Assembly (NCBI RefSeq): GCF_024807945.1
Contig: NZ_JANUFD010000008.1
Span: 295,967-359,966 of the forward strand
Length of the DNA stretch: 64,000 nt
Source: Pseudomonas sp. JUb42
Lineage (GTDB): Bacteria > Pseudomonadota > Gammaproteobacteria > Pseudomonadales > Pseudomonadaceae
Reading direction: 5' to 3'
Shown here: piece by piece, positions 53,329 to 62,215 of the stretch
How the letters are laid out: each line of letters begins with the position of its first letter
How positions within the stretch are numbered: position 1 is the stretch's first letter
Translations under genes and position numbers: made by a program
The notes under the pieces: model-generated
The model's input: the letters and a program-made list of their open reading frames with translations, nothing else
Databases searched by the model: none
Told to the model about the DNA's origin: nothing

Positions 53329-53615
53329 GATGCCCAACGACAGCCGTATTTCACGAATTCTACATATCCTGATGCACGTGGAGCAGCGCGGGACCTGCAA
53401 CCTCTGAACGGATTGCCGCGATTCTTGGAACGAACGCGGTGGTTGTTCGTAGAGCGTTGTCTAGTTTGTGGGTGCAGGCTACGTGAGCTCGGCAAAGGGG
53501 CATGGTAGAGGCTGGCTGATCACCTGTGTATTGAGTAAGTCAGTCTACTGGACATTTATAGAGCGGTGGGGAAGCCCTCGTTGTTTGCCATCGGCAATGA
53601 GCGTCCCAAGCCCCA
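53329..53615 (+). pseudogene. Rrf2-family transcriptional regulator, frameshifted and truncated
   Basis: MPNDSRISRILHILMHVEQR is the Rrf2 N terminus. The frame then shifts: continuing pieces in other frames are SERIAAILGTNAVVVRRALS, YVSSAKGHGRGW and GKPSLFAIGNERPKPQG, the wing and C-terminal part of Rrf2 proteins. The end is replaced by an IS3-family orfB remnant. At least two indels are present. No Fe-S cysteines can be traced. Confidence 0.6.
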
Positions 53616-53942
53616 AGGCATGCTGCTTCACTCAGATCAGGTCTCGCAGTATAGTGGTCGCCAGTTTCGCCAACGGCTCTGGCGGTACCGAATACGTCAA
53701 AGCATGAGTCGTCGAGGTTATTGTTACCACAACTCTCCGATGGAGAGTGTTTTCCGGAGTCTGCAAACAGAATGGATAATGACCGTTGGCTACATGACGG
53801 CCCAAGAGGCTCGACGCGACATCAGTCATTATCTCATGCATCGCTGCAACTGGCTTAGTCCACATCAGTTCAGTAACGGGCTGCCACCAGCTCAGCCCGG
53901 AAAGAGACTTAACGTCGTGTCCGGGATTACTTGACCACTACA
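53616..53942 (+). mobile_element. Decayed IS3-family element, 3' part of orfB plus terminal repeat
   Basis: It translates as LLHSDQVSQYSGRQFRQRLW, YRIRQSMSRRGYCYHNSPME and so on to KRLNVVSGI, and matches orfB of the complete IS at 37670-38902 with many substitutions. It ends with the same terminal repeat TTGACCACTAC at 53932-53942. The left end is missing: the element begins inside the Rrf2 gene, so one end was lost by deletion. Confidence 0.8.
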
Positions 53943-54081
53943 GTTGCACTCGTGCATGAACGGTATACAGGTGCTGATGTGGTAAACAAGGCTTGCGAAC
54001 GGCGCGTCGACATTTTTATAATGCGTGAACGCAGCTGAAAAAGACTTTATCTTACATTATTTTGGTTAAAGGAGATAAGCG

Positions 54082-54303
54082 GTGGCTGTTTATGCTCTTA
54101 TTGCCTGGCATAACCGGTGGAAAATTCTGAATGGAGCAGTGCAGTGCCGAGCATGCGGTACTGTGCAGCAGGAAATGAATAAAGGAGTGCCATTTCAACA
54201 CCAAAAATCGTGTCCAAATGCCGGCTATGGACGGCCTTGGAGTGATTTGGATCAGGTGATTGCTAAGGTTAACCATAGTGCTGAATTTCCATGTCGGCAT
54301 TGA
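54082..54303 (+). CDS. Small CxxC/His/Cys protein, possible zinc binding
   Basis: A 73-residue protein from a GTG with a strong AAAGGAGAT ribosome site. Core: YALIAWHNRWKILNGAVQCR, then ACGTVQQEM, PFQHQKSCPN and GRPWSDLDQV. The arrangement C-x2-C ... F-x-H-x3-C is that of a compact zinc finger. A diverged relative is at 43036-43230. No named family is recognised. Confidence 0.6.
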   Translation: MAVYALIAWHNRWKILNGAVQCRACGTVQQEMNKGVPFQHQKSCPNAGYGRPWSDLDQVIAKVNHSAEFPCRH

Positions 54304-54404
54304 TGCCCGCACATCGGGCTAGGTAGCCTGTGTCGACAACATGACTCTTGCCATACGTGGCTGAGCATCTAAGCTATTAGCTTTTATTGGAGAAGGGGGA
54401 TCTC

Positions 54405-54611
54405 ATGAACTCGCTGCTGTGGTTTAACCAGCCGATGTTCAGTCGTCTGAAGAATGCTATAAGAGCATTGGAGCATGAGCATGACCAAACTATACGAGCA
54501 GTCCATAAAACTCATCTGCATCATCTCATCGTAGCGTTGACAGCTACTCTAGAGCTCAACGAGTCACAGAGCGAAATGCTAATGCAGCTAATTAAAGCTG
54601 TGCGTCCGTAG
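54405..54611 (+). CDS. Small hypothetical helical protein
   Basis: A 68-residue protein: NSLLWFNQPMFSRLKNAIRA, then LEHEHDQTIRAVHKTHLHHL and LELNESQSEMLMQLIKAVRP. It is His-rich and helical with no known domain. AAGGGGGATCTC precedes the ATG. It lies 101 bases after the CxxC gene on the same strand, so they may share a transcript. Confidence 0.45.
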   Translation: MNSLLWFNQPMFSRLKNAIRALEHEHDQTIRAVHKTHLHHLIVALTATLELNESQSEMLMQLIKAVRP

Positions 54612-54731
54612 GCCCACTGGTTAAGAATTTACCCTGCAGGACGCGAGAGGATCTCTGTTACCGCGCTCATAGGCTTGAGGGTTGCTGCTTCCCAGAGCGA
54701 AAGTGACCTTGGGAACCAGCTTCAAGAACAC

Positions 54732-54844
54732 TAGAAATTCCCGCACCAGGTCATCCAAGTGCACCCAAACCCCGGTCTCAACTGGGGCCAGGTCAGTAGA
54801 AGGGCGCCCGTTTTCGTGTACGCGAAAAATCAGGGAAATGAACC
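54732..54844 (+). repeat. Structured spacer/leader repeat, copy g
   Basis: It begins at a TAG (TAGAAATTCCCGCACCAGG), then tcatccaag. Hairpin 1 is CCCCGGTC-tca-ACTGGGG, followed by cagtagaagggcgcccg. Hairpin 2 is TTTTCGTG-ta-CGCGAAAA. It ends TCAGGGAAATGAACC before the ATG at 54845, which opens only 19 codons (MTNEKKSWAGR...). The upstream stop closes a frame that looks like a gene tail (LGNQLQEH). Confidence 0.75.
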
Positions 54845-55057
54845 ATGACAAACGAAAAAAAATCATGGGCTGGCAGGTATAGTTCGACGACGGCAGCTGT
54901 CTAGCTGCGGAAGGTCTCCGATATCAACGGCAATCCGACCTCGGGCGCTGGGTGACGCCATTGTTTGCGGGTGGTGAGGCTGTCGACCTGGCCCCGACTA
55001 GGCCGCCGACTGATCAAGGAAAATCCCGCTCGGTTGCCCCCTAAGACCCACCTCCAT

Positions 55058-55912
55058 CTACAACCGAAACGTGCTTTGCATTGCTCGCGCCAATAACTCT
55101 ACGGCCTCGTTTCCACTGGATGCAGCGCTGCGCACAAGCACGATGTCGTAGTCCGGAATAACCGGCATTCCTTCCAGGATCTGCATATGCCTGGTGACTT
55201 TGCCCCGGTCGATCAGGCTAACGGCCAAACCCGCCTCTACACACGCCTTGACCGCCTGACTCGAGTGGCTTTCGAGCACGATGCGCGAACGCCTACCTGT
55301 CATCCTCAGCGATTCGGTCATGGCCTCGCGATAACAGCATTGCACGGCGTGGACGGCCAAAGGCAATGGATCATCGAGCGCCACAGAGGTACTCACCGGA
55401 CCGACCCACACCGGCGTGGTCGACATCAACACCTTGGTGTCCGGGCCGATATCCCCCTTGGGCTGTGCTATCACAGCCGCCTGTAATGTGCCGCGCTGGA
55501 CCCATTCTCTTAGCGTAGGACTCGGCCCTGTCTTGAGCTCCACCACCACGTTCGGCCAGGCGCAGGTGAAGCTCGGCAAAGTTTCTCGGATGACGTGGGT
55601 CACGTATTCTTCAGGGACCCCCAATGTGATGCGCCCGGCGACGTTAGTACCGTGGAGATCAGCCAACGCCTGATCATGGGTGCGTAACAGCGTAGCAGTT
55701 GAGGTCAGTAGGCGCCGGCCCAGTTCAGTTAGGGAACTTGACTGGTTATCGCGATTGAGTAGTCGACCACCCGCCACGCCCTCAAGGCGCTGAATATGAA
55801 CGCTGACCGCTGCCGGGCTTCTATGCAGATGCTCGGCTGCCGCGTTGAACTTTCCGTAGCGCACCACTGCGTGAAAGGTGCGCAATAAGTCGATATATAA
55901 AATTGCAGTCAT
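55058..55912 (-). CDS. LysR-family transcriptional regulator (divergent from EamA gene)
   Basis: A 284-residue regulator. The HTH region is YIDLLRTFHAVVRYGKFNAA, then EHLHRSPAAVSVHIQRLEGV, and the effector domain starts RITLGVPEEYVTHVIRE. It is divergent from the transporter at 55987 with 74 bases between, the usual arrangement for a LysR gene and the exporter it controls. Confidence 0.92.
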   Translation of the reverse strand: MTAILYIDLLRTFHAVVRYGKFNAAAEHLHRSPAAVSVHIQRLEGVAGGRLLNRDNQSSSLTELGRRLLTSTATLLRTHDQALADLHGTNVAGRITLGVPEEYVTHVIRETLPSFTCAWPNVVVELKTGPSPTLREWVQRGTLQAAVIAQPKGDIGPDTKVLMSTTPVWVGPVSTSVALDDPLPLAVHAVQCCYREAMTESLRMTGRRSRIVLESHSSQAVKACVEAGLAVSLIDRGKVTRHMQILEGMPVIPDYDIVLVRSAASSGNEAVELLARAMQSTFRL

Positions 55913-55986
55913 AATTCAATCCTGTTGAATAACCACTAGCGTATATATTGATTTATTAGATTGCGCTCGTTCCGTAGGCTTTGGGA

Positions 55987-56953
55987 ATGAGCGAACCCAT
56001 TGCAATTCAACACGACGAAATAATGCGTCGACGGTGGCATCAGGCACTGCCTCTGCTTTTGCTCGAGGCGGTTCTTTTACTGGCCTGGAGCTCGGGATTC
56101 ATCGGCGCACGCTTATCCATTGATTACGCCCCAGCTTTGCTGGTGGCATTCTGGCGCTGCGTGGTGATTTGCCTTCTCCTATTGCCCTTGGTTTATAGAT
56201 CGCTACTTAAAACGCCGTTGCGCGTCCTGGTGAGGCAAGCAGGAATCGGACTGCTGGCAATGGCAGGGTATCTGACCGGGTTAACGCAAGGGATCACACT
56301 CGGAGTTCCGGCTGGGCTCGCGGCCCTATGCGCGGACTTGCTGCCGCTGGGCATGGCGCTGCTGTCGGCGGTGTTTCTTCGCGAGCGCTTGGTGCGTCAG
56401 GTCTGGCTGGGGCTGATAGTCGGGCTGGCTGGCGTGCTGTGGGTCAGCCATAGCGCCCTAGGGCTGGGCATAGCGCCGTTGTGGGCCTGCACCTTGCCGG
56501 TAGCGGGCATGCTGTCGCTTGCGATAGCGACGTTGTGGCAGAGACGCACGAGCCCTTCACAATCAATGAGCCTTCTGCCCAACCTCTGGCTGCAGTGCTT
56601 CGTCTCCAGTTTCGCCTTTGCCGCCATCGCGGGCAGCCAAGGCAGCCTGACTCCGGCTCCCACTATGGGCTTCGTGATAAGCGTATTATGGACAGGCCTT
56701 TCCACCCTCGGCGGCTACGGGCTATATTGGATCTGCCTGCACCGAAGCAGCGAGACCCGCGTTACCAGCGTGCTGTACCTGAGCCCGCCGATCACCTTGC
56801 TCTGGGCCTGGGCGATGTTCGATGAACCGCTTTTCTGGCAGATGGGGGCCGGGATGGCGGATTTCCGCGATAGGCATCTGGCTCGTGATGCGTGCCGAAG
56901 TCCGGCAAACCTTCGAGGTATTCCCGCGGTTCAGTCCCGAGCGCTTGCACTAG
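55987..56953 (+). pseudogene. EamA/DMT-family exporter, frameshifted near the C terminus
   Basis: The gene encodes about nine or ten hydrophobic helices in two EamA repeats (LLLEAVLLLAWSSGFIGARL; PLWACTLPVAGMLSLAIATL). At 56857-56860 an extra G breaks the last helix. Removing it gives MAISAIGIWLVMRAEVRQTF and a natural stop at 56953, the normal length (about 322 residues). As written, the frame runs on to 57168 through unrelated repeat sequence, replacing the last helix. It was probably an amino-acid or metabolite exporter; activity is doubtful. Confidence 0.75.
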
Positions 56954-56989
56954 CAGTTCAACCGACCCTAGAGATGCTGCCCGTCAGCA

Positions 56990-57300
56990 CATCCCAATGG
57001 GCAGAGGGCGCTGAATCAAGCAAACGTGCCGAGACCTCTTGGTCAGTTTTACTGAACAGACCTACTTTACTGGTCCCGGCCAAGGGCACCTCATATTTCG
57101 CCGAAATAAAGCCGCCTCTCAGGATTGCGTTATTTACCCTAATCTTGAGCGAGAGGTTCAATCTCTAAGGCAGCAGAGTCTGGTTTCAGCTGCCATTATA
57201 AAAGTCTGTTTCGCTTCTGGTTATCAAGGCGAGACCAGCGTTCTTGGTTTCATTCAATGGAAGCTCAAGCCAGGCGCCGAAATTGAGCCAACGGGTTAAG
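56990..57300 (+). repeat. Duplicated segment shared with 36.95-37.67 kb
   Basis: About 300 bases match the blocks 37015-37120, 37485-37669 and 38903-38922 with many substitutions, including the small-ORF remnant VQSLRQQSLVSAAIIKVCF...KLKPGAEIEPTG-stop. This copy is not interrupted by IS3 and lacks a start codon for the small ORF. A partial leader motif (TAAGGGAAAATCCTGCGCGG) follows its stop at 57297. Confidence 0.7.
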
Positions 57301-57507
57301 GGAAAATCCTGCGCGGCTGGGGGGCATCGTTCGGAGAATCATTTACCACATCAACGCATCGCCGGCCTTTCGGCCCTTGCCGATTTCGCCTATATTTGCA
57401 CTGGTCACAAAATTGCCCCTAGGTATGGAGGCGCATCCTAGGCCGTTTGGTAGTCCCCATCGTACGATTCCTTATTACCCATTAACATCTCGTCCTGGTG
57501 AATTTCA

Positions 57508-59664
57508 ATGACCTCTGAGCTGGATGAGATTGCCTCTCTTCGGGCTGAAAACGAAAGGATTCGATCCAGGTTATTTGAGATGGAAAGCCTGCGGGCCTGT
57601 GAAGTTCATGCTCTCAGGAACAGTGAGCATGTCCGACATGCCTTGGCAGCTGGGGGAATCATCGGAACCTGGAACTGGCACCCCACTAGAGACAGCTTCA
57701 CCGTTGATCTCGGTTTTACAGAAGCATTCGGGATCGACTCCAGCTTCGTTGACATGGAAGTACCCATCAATAGGGTTCTTGAGAATGTGCATCCCGAGGA
57801 CAGGCCCGGTTTAGATGCTGCGATCACAGAGGCGGTAGTGAGCGGTGGTTCGTACAGGCATCAGTATCGAGTCAAACGTGCCGACGGTCGTTACTACTGG
57901 CTGGACGCGAACGGGCGCGTGGACTCTGATACAGATGGCAAGCCTGTCAGTTTTTCTGGATTTGTGATTGACATCACTGATCAACGAGCTGTAGAGGAGC
58001 GGCTACGTATCAGTGAAGCGCTGACCCGAGAAAGCGTGCAACGCGTACAGCTGGCTCTCGCAGCCGGTGCCATTATCGGCTCCTGGTTCTGGGATCTCCG
58101 AACAGACAGCTTTACAGTCGATGATGCGTTCGCAGAAGCGTTCGGCTTTGATTCTGAATTGGGTAGAGAAGGAATTCCTCTTGCCCAAATTATAGCGACC
58201 GTGCATCCGGAAGACCGCAATGGCCTAACTGAGGCCATTGACGAGGCTATCGCGAGGGGCGGTAAGTACGCTCACCAGTATCGAGTCAGGCGTAAAGATG
58301 GGAACTACTACTGGCTCGAAGCGAATGGCCGAGTTGAATCTGCACCAGATGGTACCCCATTGAGTTTTCCTGGTGTCCTTATCGATGTTGAAGGAAGACG
58401 TGCAGTTGAAGCGGAACGTGACCAAGCCATTTTCGAATTGCGTGCTCTTAATGAGACCTTAGAGCAACGCGTTGCCGAGAGGTCTGCCGACCTCCTTGAT
58501 GCTCAAGAGAAGCTACGACAGTCTCAAAAGATGGAAGCGGTAGGACAATTGACCGGTGGTCTGGCGCATGACTTCAACAATTTACTTGCCGGTATTTCTG
58601 GATCCCTTGAATTGATGCAGATTCGCATGCTGCAAGGTCGATACAGCGATGCTGAGCGCTATATCGCAGCAGCGCAGGGCGCATCGAAGCGCGCCGCAGC
58701 CCTGACTCACCGGCTGCTAGCATTCTCGCGGCGGCAAACCCTTGACCCACGGCCCACCAACGTAAATAGCTTAGTAAACGGTATGCAGGAAATGATACAG
58801 CGCACTGTCGGGCCCGCTATTGGCTTGGAGGTGATCGCAGCGTCCGGGCTCTGGGCTACATTGGTGGACGCCTCTCAACTCGAGAATGCGCTATTAAATT
58901 TATGCATTAACGCTCGTGACGCACTGCCTGATGGTGGTCGCATCACTGTCGAGACAGCCAACAAGCAGCTTGATGCAAGTGAAGCTCAACAACACCAGAT
59001 TACCGTAGGAGAGTACCTTTCGCTGAGCGTTACCGACAACGGATCAGGTATGTCGCCAGCGGTTGTAGCGCGAGCATTTGAACCCTTTTTTACGACTAAA
59101 CCTATAGGTGAAGGTACTGGTCTTGGTTTGTCCATGATCTATGGGTTCGCACAGCAGTCAGGTGGGCAGGTAAGAATCAGTTCTCAGATCGGCCTGGGCA
59201 CTACAGTGAGTCTCTACCTACCTCGTCACTACGGAGAAGTTGTTAACGAGACTGATTCGACCCAGCAAGGCCTGATGCGACGCAGCGAGCAGGGTGAAAC
59301 GGTGCTGGTTGTAGATGATGAGCCTACCGTACGGATGCTTGTCTCGGATGTGCTTGAAGAACTGGGATACGTAGCGATTGAAGTCGGCGATAGCGCGGCA
59401 GGTTTAAAGGTGCTCCAGTCGAATACGCGAATTGATCTACTGGTCACTGATGTAGGCTTGCCTGGCGGACTAAATGGTCGCCAATTAGCCGACGCGGCTC
59501 GTGTTTCCAGGCCTGATTTAAAAGTGCTGTTTATCACTGGTTATGCTGAGCATTCGATCCTTGGAGATGGTCAACTGGCCCCAGGTATGGCCGTGCTAAC
59601 GAAACCGTTTTCCATTGAGACCATAAGCCTTCGCATGCGCGCCATGCTTGAGAGCGGCGGCTGA
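57508..59664 (+). CDS. Hybrid sensor histidine kinase with two PAS domains and a receiver
   Basis: A 718-residue soluble kinase with no membrane segment. Two PAS/PAC units are visible at about 45-165 and 175-300 (GTWNWHPTRDSFTVDLGFTE .. YRVKRADGRYYWLDANGR; GSWFWDLRTDSFTVDDAFAE .. YRVRRKDGNYYWLEANGR), clearly duplicated from each other. A coiled coil, the H-box QLTGGLAHDFNNLLAGISGS, the N-box NLCINARDALPDGG and the G-box GEGTGLGLSMIYGF follow. The C-terminal receiver has Asp in LLVTDVGLPGGLNG and Lys in LTKPF. All catalytic residues are present. The signal is unknown; the orphan receiver at 48054 is a possible partner. Confidence 0.93.
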   Translation: MTSELDEIASLRAENERIRSRLFEMESLRACEVHALRNSEHVRHALAAGGIIGTWNWHPTRDSFTVDLGFTEAFGIDSSFVDMEVPINRVLENVHPEDRPGLDAAITEAVVSGGSYRHQYRVKRADGRYYWLDANGRVDSDTDGKPVSFSGFVIDITDQRAVEERLRISEALTRESVQRVQLALAAGAIIGSWFWDLRTDSFTVDDAFAEAFGFDSELGREGIPLAQIIATVHPEDRNGLTEAIDEAIARGGKYAHQYRVRRKDGNYYWLEANGRVESAPDGTPLSFPGVLIDVEGRRAVEAERDQAIFELRALNETLEQRVAERSADLLDAQEKLRQSQKMEAVGQLTGGLAHDFNNLLAGISGSLELMQIRMLQGRYSDAERYIAAAQGASKRAAALTHRLLAFSRRQTLDPRPTNVNSLVNGMQEMIQRTVGPAIGLEVIAASGLWATLVDASQLENALLNLCINARDALPDGGRITVETANKQLDASEAQQHQITVGEYLSLSVTDNGSGMSPAVVARAFEPFFTTKPIGEGTGLGLSMIYGFAQQSGGQVRISSQIGLGTTVSLYLPRHYGEVVNETDSTQQGLMRRSEQGETVLVVDDEPTVRMLVSDVLEELGYVAIEVGDSAAGLKVLQSNTRIDLLVTDVGLPGGLNGRQLADAARVSRPDLKVLFITGYAEHSILGDGQLAPGMAVLTKPFSIETISLRMRAMLESGG

Positions 59665-59873
59665 AATTAACGGCTTTTTCAGTAGTTGTCGGACAGATCA
59701 CAAGCAAGTCAAATGGTGCCCGTAGCAGCGGCGAAAAGTGATAAATTTCATTTGCTCGATTTGTCAGGCACGCATATCCGCCTCAATGCCACTAGATTCG
59801 GAGACGCCTCGCAGATCCCTGTTCACAACTGAGAGTGGCTCGGGAGTTACTGCCGTAGGCTGAAAACGTTTAA

Positions 59874-60226
59874 CTACCACTCTACCAACAGCGGACTGAC
59901 TGTTTGAAAGAGTGCATCTAACGTCCAAGGTTTTGGCAGGAGCATTGCTTGGGAGGAGGTAAGACATCGCCGGACAAAATGTTACCTGAGGTGACGACTA
60001 TATGCAGCGCAGGCCACCGCTCAAAGACGATCTTAGCCAGCTGCAAACCATCAAGCTGACCAGGCATGCGGATATTGGTAAGCACCAAGTCCACCCGCCG
60101 CTCCTGCTCAAGAATGCTGAGCGCGTCATTTGCGCTTGGGCAGGCAACTACCTGGACAGTATGCGTCCGGGTAACACGCTTTGCGTGATTGATTCGGCTA
60201 CCACCTATGCGGCAGTAACTGATTGA
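59874..60226 (-). pseudogene. Response-regulator receiver relic with Asp-to-Asn at the phosphorylation site
   Basis: Minus-strand homologue of the receiver at 48054-48413: VDLVLTNIRMPGQLDGLQLA, IVFERWPALHIVVTSGN, then after a frameshift AMLLPKPWTLDALFQTV. The usual phospho-Asp is Asn (AAC) here. The N-terminal acidic region is unreadable in one frame. The 5' end abuts an IS66-family C-terminal remnant at 60226. Confidence 0.7.
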
Positions 60227-60275
60227 TTTCACTCGCCCGCTGCGTCGGCAGGCGCGTGAGAACTTCCTTCAGATA
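60226..60275 (-). mobile_element. IS66-family tnpC C-terminal remnant (1)
   Basis: The minus strand reads YLKEVLTRLPTQRASEINQ, the last part of IS66-family transposases before the C-terminal LLPHRW. Only about 50 bases are left. The same segment occurs again at 62216-62312. Confidence 0.6.
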
Positions 60276-60452
60276 GAAAGTCGTATTCGACCAAAGGAGG
60301 TAAGCGCCCGGCCAAGTCACCTACCGAACTCCAGCATTAATGATGGTGGTATCAGACGCGGTTTCCTTGGCTGCTTTAACGTCCATCATGCTATTCAGGC
60401 AAAGTTGAAAGAATTTCCGGCATCTAAAACCGTTCAGTAGATTTTCTCAACT

Positions 60453-62093
60453 TTAGAGCTTAAACTGCCCTACCAGCGCACTAAACGAAATAGCCAGCCG
60501 CGATAACTCGTGACTTGATGCGCTGGTTTGGTTGGCCCCAGCAGCCGTCTGGGTAGACATATCTTGGATGTTCACCAGGTTGCGGTCTACTTCACGGGCT
60601 ACCTGAGCCTGTTCCTCGGCAGCGCTGGCAATCACCAAGTTTCGCTCGTTGATCTGGTTAACGCCTTCGCTGATTCGTCCCAGAGCTAGCCCCGCTTCCG
60701 TCGCCAGCTCCTGGGTGCTTTGCACAAGAGTCCTACTTTTACCCATGGCCTGTACCGCTTCGTCGGCTCCGTTACGAACCCGATCAATCATGGCTTCAAT
60801 TTCACCCGTTGAAGATTGCGTACGATGGGCCAACGCTCGAACTTCATCGGCCACAACTGCAAAACCTCGGCCTTGCTCACCCGCCCTTGCGGCCTCGATC
60901 GCAGCGTTCAGAGCTAACAGATTGGTCTGCTCGGCAATGCCACGAATGACCTCCAGAACCTTGGTAATGTCATGGATCTGTCCAGCCAAGGCTTCCACGC
61001 GCTGGGTGGAGTCTGTAATTTCAACGGTTACAGTGTTGATGGCTGCCACCGCCTGCTGCACCTGCTCTTGGCCCTTTGAGGCGTCCTCAGCTGTCTGAGT
61101 GGATATCAGCGAAGTGCTAGCCGCATTACGCGCGACTTCTTCAACGGCAGCAGTCATCTCATTGACGGCAGTGGCCGCTTGCTGGATTTCGTCGTTTTGT
61201 GTCACCAGCCCGCGCGTACTGTTCTCAGTGACGGCCGTCAATTCCTCTGCTGCAGAGGCCAGTTGGTCTGACGCATTGGCGATCTGCTGCACAGTACCTT
61301 TAAGGTTGCTTTGCATGTCCGAGAGCGATTGCAAGAGCTGTCCCGTTTCATCAGTACCTTGAACTTCGATGGAGTGGGTCAAATCGCCCTTTGCGACCCG
61401 GCCCGCTCCTTCCACAGATCGATAAATGGGACGAGTAATAATGGCCGTCACAATCATGCCGAGCGCTATCGCGCAAACAATGGCGATCAGGCATCCAATA
61501 ATCAGGATCCAGGTGACCTGGGAATTTGTGGTCGCTGCGGCTTGAGAAGTTTCGTTAGCTTGGCGAGCGTTTGACTCGCTCATGATTTTTATTTCGCTGA
61601 CAACTTTTTTGTACGCCGGTGTGACGCTGTCGACAGCGATTTTTCTGGCCAGTCCTACATCAGCGTTAGTGAGTGCCGCAAAACCAGAGTCTATCGCCGA
61701 AATGTAAACGGGCCAATCACGTTCAAAATCATCGCCAGCCGCACGTTCATCAGGCTCCAAGGGAGTGGCCCGATAAGTCTTGAACGAGGATTGAGCTTCG
61801 GCTTGGTTATCGCGATAAGATTGGATAGCAGCATTGATATCGTCTTTGCTCGCATTTACAGCCGTCAGCACGATAGCCTTGAAAAAGTCACGGTTGGTGG
61901 CAATGGCATTTGCCTTGAGCAGGTCGGTTTTCTGAATTGAAACCAGATTGTTGCTGACGATGTCCTGCATTTGCCCGTGAAGCTTGGCAATACCGGACTG
62001 GCCGAGGGCTGCCACGACGACAGTGATCAATGCACACAAACCGAATGCGATTAGCAGCTTGGGCTTCAGTTTAAGATTTGTCAGCCGGGACAT
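60453..62093 (-). CDS. Methyl-accepting chemotaxis protein (2)
   Basis: A 546-residue chemoreceptor: TM1 near 12-32, a 4HB_MCP-type periplasmic domain (GQSGIAKLHGQMQDIVSNNL .. DDFERDWPVYISAIDSGFAA), TM2 near 190-212 (TWILIIGCLIAIVCAIALGM), HAMP, and a signalling tip with GIAEQTNLLALNAAIEAARA. It has no pentapeptide tether. It is related to the receptor at 44649 in the cytoplasmic half but diverged in the ligand domain, so it senses something different. The gene is intact. Confidence 0.94.
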   Translation of the reverse strand: MSRLTNLKLKPKLLIAFGLCALITVVVAALGQSGIAKLHGQMQDIVSNNLVSIQKTDLLKANAIATNRDFFKAIVLTAVNASKDDINAAIQSYRDNQAEAQSSFKTYRATPLEPDERAAGDDFERDWPVYISAIDSGFAALTNADVGLARKIAVDSVTPAYKKVVSEIKIMSESNARQANETSQAAATTNSQVTWILIIGCLIAIVCAIALGMIVTAIITRPIYRSVEGAGRVAKGDLTHSIEVQGTDETGQLLQSLSDMQSNLKGTVQQIANASDQLASAAEELTAVTENSTRGLVTQNDEIQQAATAVNEMTAAVEEVARNAASTSLISTQTAEDASKGQEQVQQAVAAINTVTVEITDSTQRVEALAGQIHDITKVLEVIRGIAEQTNLLALNAAIEAARAGEQGRGFAVVADEVRALAHRTQSSTGEIEAMIDRVRNGADEAVQAMGKSRTLVQSTQELATEAGLALGRISEGVNQINERNLVIASAAEEQAQVAREVDRNLVNIQDMSTQTAAGANQTSASSHELSRLAISFSALVGQFKL

Positions 62094-62215
62094 GGGCGGT
62101 ACTCGACGATAGTTTTAGAATTAAATCCTTCACATTATCGGCCTAGTGGTAGCTAACTTGAAATCAATGCGACCGCTGGACGGTGTAGGCGTAGGCCGAA
62201 ATCACGTTGCACGAC

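Noticed and set aside
53256..53495. Minus-strand 79-codon frame
   Set aside because: It lies opposite the broken Rrf2 gene and has no protein features.
31162..54844. Classical integron attC array as explanation for the spacer repeats
   Set aside because: The copies lack the GTTRRRY / RYYYAAC core sites and no integron integrase is present; the integrase at 27101 is of XerC/D ICE type.
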